This document shows, one piece after another, positions 16,043-21,968 of a stretch of 42,136 bases of DNA. Source of the stretch: an uncultured Microcaldota archaeon (lineage in GTDB: Archaea > Micrarchaeota > Micrarchaeia > CAILAH01); contig CAILAH010000059.1 of the NCBI GenBank assembly GCA_903832205.1, forward strand, positions 1-42,136. Direction: 5' to 3'. A program made the translations under genes and the position numbers. The notes under the pieces are model-generated. The model was not told the origin of the DNA, searched no databases, and saw only the letters and a list, made by a program, of their open reading frames with translations. Positions within the stretch are counted from its first letter, which is position 1. Each line of letters begins with the position of its first letter.

Positions 16043-16105
16043 GCGAAGGTGGCGTCATACCGTTAGACCACGAGCCCACGCTAACTAAGATGGTTTAAGG
16101 GATGT

Positions 16106-16115
16106 TAAATATAAA
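16106..16115 (-). promoter_or_regulatory. TATA box of tRNA-Ala
   Basis: The minus strand reads ATTTATATTTAA here, about 30-35 bases before G1 of the tRNA at 16077, the expected archaeal spacing. It abuts the TFE stop codon at 16120-16122. Confidence 0.65.
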
Positions 16116-16119
16116 TTAA

Positions 16120-16587
16120 TTAGAAGGCGAGTGCCCTTGCCATTGCCTGCTTTTCGTTTGCATCGATTGTGGAGCCGCACTTATAGCACTTGAAAGAGCA
16201 ATCGGATGCGGAATCAAAATCATATGTTTCCTGGCAGGATGCACAGAAAAAAGCGGGGACCGGGATTTCGACCACGTCGGCTTTTACGACGGCATCAAAA
16301 TTACAATTCTTGAGGAACGTCTTGAGCTTATCCTGCTTAAGTGTCCAGATATAGGTATACTTGCCGGTATCGTCGTCAAAGCTCCTCTTGTACTCTATGA
16401 GGTTATGGTTAAAGAGCTTATTCAGGACGGCCCTGATTTTTGAGGGCTTGACCCTGATTTGCATGGAAATATACTCCGCGGAAACGGGTTTTTTCAAAAA
16501 GGGCAGCACGATGACAAAGAGCTCTCCAAAGTGAACCACTGCCTTGTTCTTAACGTCAATGTTGCTATTGATATATTTCATAACCAT
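16120..16587 (-). CDS. tfe: Transcription factor E (TFE alpha)
   Basis: 155 residues, near the usual length. TFE stabilises the open promoter complex by binding the RNA polymerase clamp and stalk. The N-terminal extended winged helix is visible (about 15-85), including IRAVLNKLFNHNLIEYKRS and the TGKYTYIWTL strand. The C-terminal zinc ribbon has Cys115, Cys118, Cys134 and Cys137 (FCASC, CYKC). The start could be 16587 or the ATG two codons later. TATA-like elements lie upstream (TATATAAG near 16635), so it may be transcribed apart from RIO1, which ends 140 bases upstream. Confidence 0.9.
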   Translation of the reverse strand: MVMKYINSNIDVKNKAVVHFGELFVIVLPFLKKPVSAEYISMQIRVKPSKIRAVLNKLFNHNLIEYKRSFDDDTGKYTYIWTLKQDKLKTFLKNCNFDAVVKADVVEIPVPAFFCASCQETYDFDSASDCSFKCYKCGSTIDANEKQAMARALAF

Positions 16588-16727
16588 ATAATCACTTTGT
16601 GAGCATGAGCATATTATATTTGAACTTCCCTGCTTATATACCTTTTGATTTGTTTATAACAATCGCAGGGTAATCGCTAACATTCCATCCAAACTATATA
16701 AGCGTATCATTTATTGTACGGCCGTTC

Positions 16728-17462
16728 TTAAACCCTATCCCGTTTTGCCGAACTCATGAAACCCTTGAAATAGCGGTTTATATTCTGAACATCCCTCTCG
16801 TGCCAGGGCTCAAACATGGGATGCCCCTTTACCACCCCCTGGGCAAGGTCTATGATGTACAGTTTGCCATTCGGGGCGCAGAGGACATTGTATTCGCTCA
16901 AATCAGCGTGCACAAAGCCGTTTTCGTACATTTTTTCGGCCTCTCTGAGGAGGAATTTATAGTCTTTTTCCGGGTCAAAGGGCCCGTGCGCTTTGAGGGT
17001 AGGTGCTGCGCCGCCCTCCTCACCTATGAAGTCCATTACCAATATATTATTGCGGAATGTGTGCGGGTGGGGGACCAGCACGCCCATTCTCTCGCACAAA
17101 AGGAGGTTCCTGTATTCTTTTTTCACCCATTCATGCACCAATTTACGCCTGTTCTTCCTTATCCTAAACCTGGGGTCATTGGCTATGTACTCGATCATGT
17201 GCTTGAAATCGCTGTTCTCCACATTGTAAATCTTCACTGCAAGGTGCTCCGCGGGATATCCCTCGGGCGGAGTGGCACGAAAGACAACCGATTCCTTGCC
17301 CTGGCGTATGGGAAAGTCCAGCGACTGGATTATGCCCTGGGACATCAATTCGGCAATGGTCTGCATTGCAAACTTGTCGAGGACGTTTGCCTCTATCTTC
17401 ACCTGTTCCTTGAGCATCCTGTCCTCGCGCAGGGCGCCCTTCCTCTTTGATATTATGGCCAT
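16728..17462 (-). CDS. rio1: RIO1-type serine/threonine kinase
   Basis: 244 residues covering the full RIO domain. The family acts in small ribosomal subunit maturation as an ATPase/kinase. Motifs are the nucleotide loop GKESVVF (55-61), lysine in AVKIY (75-79), catalytic loop HADLSEYN (185-192) and metal-binding IIDLAQ (203-208; family usually IIDVSQ). It follows aIF1A by 49 bases on the same strand, a common archaeal neighbourhood with translation factors. The Ser-Ala-Lys-Arg end is short. RIO2 is excluded because there is no N-terminal winged helix. Confidence 0.93.
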   Translation of the reverse strand: MAIISKRKGALREDRMLKEQVKIEANVLDKFAMQTIAELMSQGIIQSLDFPIRQGKESVVFRATPPEGYPAEHLAVKIYNVENSDFKHMIEYIANDPRFRIRKNRRKLVHEWVKKEYRNLLLCERMGVLVPHPHTFRNNILVMDFIGEEGGAAPTLKAHGPFDPEKDYKFLLREAEKMYENGFVHADLSEYNVLCAPNGKLYIIDLAQGVVKGHPMFEPWHERDVQNINRYFKGFMSSAKRDRV

Positions 17463-17511
17463 TGGAATAATTAGTGAAACTGGAATTTAATAAGATAGAA
17501 AAATTTGAAAA

Positions 17512-17976
17512 TCAGTATCCGAAGTTCCTCGGTAGGAAGTTCCTGTTCTTCAGCCACTCCACCTGAATCCTCGTGTATCTCCACGCAACATCGCCCTTTA
17601 GGGGGTCGATTTCCCAGGGGACCATGAGGATTACGTCGCCGTTTTTTATCCACGCATCCCTTTTCATCCTGCCGGGAATGCGCGCGATGCGTTCCTTACC
17701 GTCAATGCAGTTGACGCGCAGCCTGCTTGCGCCGAGAAGCGCAGTTACCACGCCGAAGATTTCATTGGGCAGGGGCTTCCTGACGCGCATCTGCTCCATG
17801 TCGGGCATTGGCCCGCCCGCATGATAGCCTCCGCCGCCCCTTGCGCCGCCCTTTCCGCCCTTTCCTCGGCCACGGTTTCCTCCGCCGCCCCTTCCGCGGC
17901 CGCCGGTTGCGCGGTGGCCGTGGCTGCCTGCAGGCGATGCCTGAAAGCTTCCGATGTTATTGCTAATTCCAATCAT
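17512..17976 (-). CDS. eif1A: Translation initiation factor aIF1A with Gly/Arg-rich N-terminal extension
   Basis: 154 residues, longer than the usual 100-115. Residues about 62-150 are the OB (S1-like) fold of aIF1A: RKPLPNEIFGVVTALLGASR, GKERIARIPGRM and GDVILMVPWEI. aIF1A occupies the A site of the small subunit and assists initiator tRNA placement. The first about 55 residues contain a Gly/Arg/Lys-rich tract (25-50, with GRGRGGGG and GRGKGGKGG), resembling eukaryotic RGG regions. The start at 17976 lies 1 base after the aIF2 beta stop, so the two are coupled. An internal start near Met57 or Met60 would give the normal length, so the extension needs proteomic support. Confidence 0.92.
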   Translation of the reverse strand: MIGISNNIGSFQASPAGSHGHRATGGRGRGGGGNRGRGKGGKGGARGGGGYHAGGPMPDMEQMRVRKPLPNEIFGVVTALLGASRLRVNCIDGKERIARIPGRMKRDAWIKNGDVILMVPWEIDPLKGDVAWRYTRIQVEWLKNRNFLPRNFGY

Positions 17977-17977
17977 T

Positions 17978-18388
17978 CTATAACCTCACGGGCGCGCGCG
18001 CGCCGCATGCCTCACAAATGAGCGTCTTGACGTTCCTTTCAACGGTCTCAATGTGCGTGTCGTACCTCTTGCACACCTTGCACCTAACGAACTTGTTGAC
18101 AAAATCCTGGATTTTTGAAGCGAGAAGCCTGTTATCCACCCTCCCGTTAAAGATGAGGCGCTTGCCGTCAATGCTGCTGGGAACCGCAAGCTCTTTCGAG
18201 AGGAATTTGGCCACCATTGCGGGCTCCCTGCGAATCACCGAGCACACGTCGCCGAAGTTGCGCACAAGGGTCTTGGTTCCCTGCTCCAGCACTTCAATGT
18301 CGGGAAGCTCGAAGCGCTCGCCTGAGGCCTCGCGCTGTGGAATGTTTTTATACACTCTCTCCAAAAGATTATCGTAATCCTCTTTCAT
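17978..18388 (-). CDS. eif2B: Translation initiation factor aIF2 subunit beta
   Basis: 136 residues, the normal length. With aIF2 gamma and alpha it delivers initiator Met-tRNA to the small subunit. The central alpha/beta domain (about 25-95) includes KTLVRNFGDVC and GRLIFNGR-like strands. The C-terminal zinc ribbon has Cys103, Cys106, Cys125 and Cys128 (CKVC, CEAC). It leads the cluster aIF2 beta-aIF1A-RIO1. The ATG at 18388 lies about 27 bases from a TATA element at 18412-18422, consistent with leaderless mRNA. The gamma subunit is elsewhere in the window (29611). Confidence 0.95.
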   Translation of the reverse strand: MKEDYDNLLERVYKNIPQREASGERFELPDIEVLEQGTKTLVRNFGDVCSVIRREPAMVAKFLSKELAVPSSIDGKRLIFNGRVDNRLLASKIQDFVNKFVRCKVCKRYDTHIETVERNVKTLICEACGARAPVRL

Positions 18389-18411
18389 GCGTTTATAATT
18401 GAAAAGACCAA

Positions 18412-18422
18412 GATATAAAAAG
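18412..18422. promoter_or_regulatory. Bidirectional TATA element between aIF2 beta and Cbf5
   Basis: GATATAAAAAG on plus reads CTTTTTATATC on minus. It sits about 27 bases before the aIF2 beta ATG (18388, leaderless) and about 33 bases before the Cbf5 ATG (18450), which has an AGAGGG ribosome-binding site. One TBP site may drive both genes. Confidence 0.5.
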
Positions 18423-18449
18423 GTGCGCGGGGTTTTTCAGAGGGAAAAA

Positions 18450-19349
18450 ATGAAGGAATATACGATGAATGAGCTGCTCAAGGGGTGCTTCGTCCCCATA
18501 GACAAGCCCAGGGGGCCGCCCAGCGCGCAGGTGGGCCAGTGGGTGCGCGAGATACTTGGCGTGCAGAAGAACGGCCACATAGGGACGCTTGACCCCAACG
18601 TTTCCGGCGTGCTGCTTATCGGGATAAACAAGGCGATCAGATTAAGCCAGTATTTGAGCGGCCAGGACAAGGAGTATGTAGGCATCATGCACCTGCACAG
18701 GGAGATTGATGAGAGGAAGATCAGGGAGGTTGTGGAAAGCTTTGAGGGCAGGATTTCACAGAAGCCCCCGCTCAGGAGCGCGGTCGCAAAGAGGTGGAGG
18801 GAAAGGACAATCAGGGAGATTGAGGTACTTGAGATAGATGGAAGGGACGTGCTCATGCGCGTCGAGTGCGAGGCGGGGACGTACATAAGGAAATTGATGT
18901 TTGATATGGGAAAAAAGCTTAGATGCGGCGCCAACATGCTCGAGCTCAGGAGGATTAGGAGCGGGCTGGTAAAGGAGGAGCACACGTTCACGCTCTATGA
19001 GCTGCAGGCCGCGGTGAAGAGATGGAAAGAGGACGGCGATGAAACGCAATTGAGAAAGATGCTCATTGCGCCTGAGGAAATTATTGATTTGGATGAGATT
19101 ATTGTTAAGGAAAGCGCGTTGCCATCACTTGCCTACGGGTCGCCCATTTACAGGAGAGGTTTGGTAATTGATTCAGGTGAAAGATTGCCCGGCCGTGGCG
19201 AGTCCGTCCTGGTTTATTCCGAGGAAGGGAGGTTCTGCGGCGTTGCGCAGGTTGAGGACGGGCCCGAGATGTATGCAAAGCTGCATGTGAACTGGCTTGA
19301 GGCAAAGGACTTTACAAAAAAGTGGGGAGACAAAAAAGATTTGAAGTGA
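18450..19349 (+). CDS. cbf5: H/ACA pseudouridine synthase Cbf5 (TruB family)
   Basis: 299 residues from the ATG at 18450, chosen for the AGAGGG site upstream; a TTG 51 bases earlier is in frame but would overlap the promoter. Cbf5 isomerises uridine to pseudouridine in rRNA under H/ACA guide RNAs, and can act alone on tRNA U55. The catalytic Asp48 lies in GHIGTLDPNVSGVL. The motif GTYIRKLMFDMG is the second TruB signature, and the C-terminal part (about 215-295) is a PUA domain. It is divergent from aIF2 beta with a shared promoter region. The chain is slightly short compared with about 330 residues in other archaea. Confidence 0.94.
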   Translation: MKEYTMNELLKGCFVPIDKPRGPPSAQVGQWVREILGVQKNGHIGTLDPNVSGVLLIGINKAIRLSQYLSGQDKEYVGIMHLHREIDERKIREVVESFEGRISQKPPLRSAVAKRWRERTIREIEVLEIDGRDVLMRVECEAGTYIRKLMFDMGKKLRCGANMLELRRIRSGLVKEEHTFTLYELQAAVKRWKEDGDETQLRKMLIAPEEIIDLDEIIVKESALPSLAYGSPIYRRGLVIDSGERLPGRGESVLVYSEEGRFCGVAQVEDGPEMYAKLHVNWLEAKDFTKKWGDKKDLK

Positions 19350-19356
19350 TGGAAGG

Positions 19357-19389
19357 CTTTTTAAAACGGTGGCAACAGAACAGTTGCCA
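19357..19389 (+). promoter_or_regulatory. TATA box plus inverted repeat over the start of the lipoprotein gene
   Basis: CTTTTTAAAAC (19357-19367) is about 27 bases before the ATG at 19389. Between them is an inverted repeat TGGCAAC-AGAACA-GTTGCCA (19370-19389) that would cover the transcription start and ends in the A of the ATG. It could be an operator or a leader hairpin. Confidence 0.5.
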
Positions 19390-19892
19390 TGCAAAACGCT
19401 ACAAAATTTCAAAAGATCAGGGTGGCTGGGAAAAAGGCCGCTTTCCACGCATTGGCGCCGCTCGTTGCGGGCGTGATCGCTTTTTCTGGATGTGCAACCA
19501 AGACCGACTCGCTGGAAAGCTGGTCGCACGGCACACGCACCATTTTCCTCTGCAATGACGGCAAGATGAAATGCATAAATGATAGGTCAAGGATGCGCGA
19601 GATTGCAAAGGAGTGCAAGGAAGACAAAAAGGGCTGCAGGCCTGTTGCAAATGTCAGCACTGGAAATTTTACCAGCGAGATTGGAATGGACAGGAAGCTT
19701 TCGGACCTGGCTGCGCCACATTTAATAGAGGCGTGCAGGGTAAGGTCAAGCGAGGAGACCGTGATAATCGAGGAGAACGAGGTTGAGAATGCAAACACGC
19801 TGAGCATGCCAAACGGGATTGAGAACATCAGAAGGATTTCATTCAAGGATGCGGCGGGCTTCTGCAGCGCCTCAGTACAAAAAGCGAAATAA
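19389..19892 (+). CDS. Small lipoprotein of unknown function
   Basis: 167 residues. The n-region is basic (KFQKIRVAGKK), then a hydrophobic core and the lipobox AFSGC at about residue 35. The mature part has six further Cys and a charged alpha-helical look (REIAKECKEDKKGC). No family is recognised. It has its own TATA box and an inverted repeat over the start, so it is probably a separately regulated transcript. It converges with the FAD-synthetase/MazG gene. Confidence 0.7.
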   Translation: MQNATKFQKIRVAGKKAAFHALAPLVAGVIAFSGCATKTDSLESWSHGTRTIFLCNDGKMKCINDRSRMREIAKECKEDKKGCRPVANVSTGNFTSEIGMDRKLSDLAAPHLIEACRVRSSEETVIIEENEVENANTLSMPNGIENIRRISFKDAAGFCSASVQKAK

Positions 19893-19928
19893 ACTGTAAT
19901 TATTTCTTTTCTGATTTCAGCGTTCTTT

Positions 19929-20741
19929 TTATGATTTGTTCTTCCCTAGTTTTTCCTTCTGCTTTGCTTCCTGCCAGATTTTCTTCGCCTCTTCAACTGT
20001 TACATTTCTTCCTTCAATCAGGTAGGGCTTCCTGCGCTCAATCTTTTTAATTATGCTCTCAATTACGTCATCGCCCTTGAACTTGCCTTCGCGCTCGCAG
20101 ATGTGCGCAAGCACCACCGCGTCCCAGATGACGTCGCCGATCTCCTCGCGTACGTTTTCATAATCTTTCTTGTCGAATGCCTCAAGCAGCTCGCGCAGCT
20201 CATCCTTGAGCTCGTGCACATACGCTTCCGAGCCCTTGTCCCTGCACCAGGGGCAGTGGGCTGCGTTCTTCCTTGAAAGATGCATTAGGGCGTTTGCATC
20301 ATACCTCCCCGCACCTTTGCTATTATGAATTACCCTTTCCTTTATCATCGTGGTCTTGTACTTTTTTGGGTTGAGCTTGCACGTGTCCTTCATCACTTTG
20401 ATTTTATTTCTCTGACAATAGTCCCAGAGGGGCTTTGCAAGCACCTGGTCATAGCCGAGGAATACAATATCTGGATTAATCTTCTTGAGTGTGACGAGCA
20501 TGTCTTTCTTGTGGCCGACTACTGCCCTGTCAACAACACCGATTGCTTTTATCATCTCGAGCCGCTCCTTCTCATTGTGCACGGGAACCTTGCCGGCCTT
20601 TCGTGCAATCGGGTCGGAGCCGATTACCACAACGAGCTCGTCGCCGAGTGATTTTGCGTGCTTCAAAAAGTGTATGTGCCCCAGGTGTATTATGTCGAAT
20701 ATGCCTGCTGCGAGGATAGTGGTTTTTTGTTTTGAAACCAT
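19929..20741 (-). CDS. Fusion of RibL-type FAD synthetase (cytidylyltransferase fold) and MazG-type NTP pyrophosphohydrolase
   Basis: 270 residues with two domains. Residues about 7-140 match archaeal RibL-like adenylyltransferases: GIFDIIHLGH with the nucleotide-binding HLGH (19-22), SLGDELVVVIGSD, DIVFLGYDQ, and KTTMIKERV near 129-138. Residues about 150-265 match MazG: CPW (163-165), the acidic metal site D180-E181-x-x-E184 and E200-x-x-D203 (EEIGDVIWD), then KIERRKPY. The first domain would make FAD from FMN and ATP (glycerol-phosphate cytidylyltransferase is an alternative). The second would hydrolyse an NTP or similar product to a monophosphate and pyrophosphate. The fusion is a single uninterrupted frame. 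GT4 lies upstream on the same strand after 36 bases. Confidence 0.88.
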   Translation of the reverse strand: MVSKQKTTILAAGIFDIIHLGHIHFLKHAKSLGDELVVVIGSDPIARKAGKVPVHNEKERLEMIKAIGVVDRAVVGHKKDMLVTLKKINPDIVFLGYDQVLAKPLWDYCQRNKIKVMKDTCKLNPKKYKTTMIKERVIHNSKGAGRYDANALMHLSRKNAAHCPWCRDKGSEAYVHELKDELRELLEAFDKKDYENVREEIGDVIWDAVVLAHICEREGKFKGDDVIESIIKKIERRKPYLIEGRNVTVEEAKKIWQEAKQKEKLGKNKS

Positions 20742-20777
20742 GTTGCGTCCCTTGGTTTATTGTTTTTCACGCGAAGA

Positions 20778-21923
20778 TTAATTCTTGTTTGGTTTTCCCC
20801 TGGCAGCCTCTTTCAATGACTTATCATACTTCTCGAAGAAGACCTCCCAGGAGAAATTGGCTTTCACGTGCTTCTTGCCTGCCTTCCCCATCTTTTCAAC
20901 AAGGGAGGGGTCGTTCACGAGCAGGTTCATGCACGTGGCCATCTCATCGGTGTCCTTGCAAAGGAAGCCTGTCTTTTCGTGGAGTATTGTTTCGCGCGGG
21001 CCGCCCTCATCAATTGCGATTACAGGCTTCTCGGATGCCATCGCCTCAAGCGGGATTATGCCGAAGTCCTCATCGATTGGGGTGAAAAGCACCGCAGTGC
21101 ATTTTGAATAGAGCTCGATTAATTCTAGATAGGTAACATTGAGTTTTATTTCCCCAAACCCATTCAGGAGTTTGGATATTTTCTCATAATATGCCTGGTG
21201 CTCGCCGCGGCCTTGGATGAGTGAGCCCGCGATTATGAGCTTGTACCCTTTGTTGTGCAGGCCGCTTTTCCTGAATGCCTCGATTGCAAGCTCAAACCTT
21301 TTCTCGGGTGTAATGCGCGAGGGGTAGAAGAAATATTTCTTGCAGCCTTCATTCTTGTAGTGCGATGGCGTAATGCCTGGATAGATTATGTCCGATTCCC
21401 TATGCAGGTATTTTTTAATGCGGGCCTGTGAGTTCAAAGAGATTGTGGATATCTTCTCAATCTTTGGAAGCACATTAAATTCCAACTGTTTGTAAACCTG
21501 TATTGAGGACCAAAACATTGCCTTTCCCAAAATACCTCTCTGGCCCATTCTCCAATTGTAAAGGTCAAACGCCTCACGATTGGGAGTATAACAATACCAA
21601 AACATCCTTGGGTTCCTGTTCCTTGCCCATTCACTCGGTGTGCCGTGTGCATTCACAACATCGTAATCTTCCTTTATCTTGAAGTTCCAGAAAGATTCGC
21701 CGCTCTGCATTGCCCATCTTAAGCGCTCGGGAAAAACTGCTGCAGGGGTAGTTAGTAAGGGCTTTACGATGCGGATGTCAAACTCCTTGAACTCCGCGAA
21801 CGTATTGTCCGGGACGTAACGGTAGGTATAGATTACCGGATTATATTTCCTGGCAATCTCCATCACCACTTTTTCGAGCCCGCCCTTTGTGTGCAGGAAA
21901 GGCTGCAGCAGCACAACGTCCAT
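20778..21923 (-). CDS. Glycosyltransferase, GT4 family
   Basis: 381 residues with the GT-B layout: an N-terminal acceptor domain (LHTKGGLEKVVMEIA) and a C-terminal nucleotide-sugar domain. The latter contains YPSRITPEKRFELAIEAF, LIIAGSL and EDFGIIPLEAMASEKPVIA, the E-x7-E donor-binding motif of GT4 enzymes. It would transfer a sugar to a lipid, glycan or protein; donor and acceptor cannot be read. On the minus strand TTTATAAAT lies about 25 bases before the ATG, which suggests a leaderless transcript. It is followed by the FAD-synthetase/MazG gene and preceded by the caspase-like lipoprotein. Confidence 0.9.
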   Translation of the reverse strand: MDVVLLQPFLHTKGGLEKVVMEIARKYNPVIYTYRYVPDNTFAEFKEFDIRIVKPLLTTPAAVFPERLRWAMQSGESFWNFKIKEDYDVVNAHGTPSEWARNRNPRMFWYCYTPNREAFDLYNWRMGQRGILGKAMFWSSIQVYKQLEFNVLPKIEKISTISLNSQARIKKYLHRESDIIYPGITPSHYKNEGCKKYFFYPSRITPEKRFELAIEAFRKSGLHNKGYKLIIAGSLIQGRGEHQAYYEKISKLLNGFGEIKLNVTYLELIELYSKCTAVLFTPIDEDFGIIPLEAMASEKPVIAIDEGGPRETILHEKTGFLCKDTDEMATCMNLLVNDPSLVEKMGKAGKKHVKANFSWEVFFEKYDKSLKEAARGKPNKN

Positions 21924-21968
21924 GTTAGGAATATGCGGCTGGAATTTATAAAACTAGAAGCGGACGGG

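Larger units (their letters stand above)
15876..16077 (-). tRNA. tRNA-Ala(CGC) with a 130-nt intron
   Basis: The minus strand folds as a complete tRNA. The acceptor GGGCTCG (16077-16071) pairs with CGAGTCC (15883-15877) and includes the G3:U70 pair that marks tRNA-Ala; the discriminator is A. The D arm has three pairs (GTC/GAC). The anticodon stem CCACC/GGTGG encloses loop TTCGCAA with anticodon CGC at 16045-16043. The T arm is CGGGG/CCCCG. The mature length is 72 nt with no encoded CCA. The intron lies at the canonical 37/38 position. A TATA box (16106-16115) sits about 30 bases upstream, and the gene follows the TFE stop directly. Confidence 0.92.

Noticed and set aside
15781-16080. CRISPR-like short repeats around tRNA-Ala
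   Set aside because: Only two copies of the 54-mer exist, one inside a tRNA intron; there are no evenly spaced repeats or cas genes.
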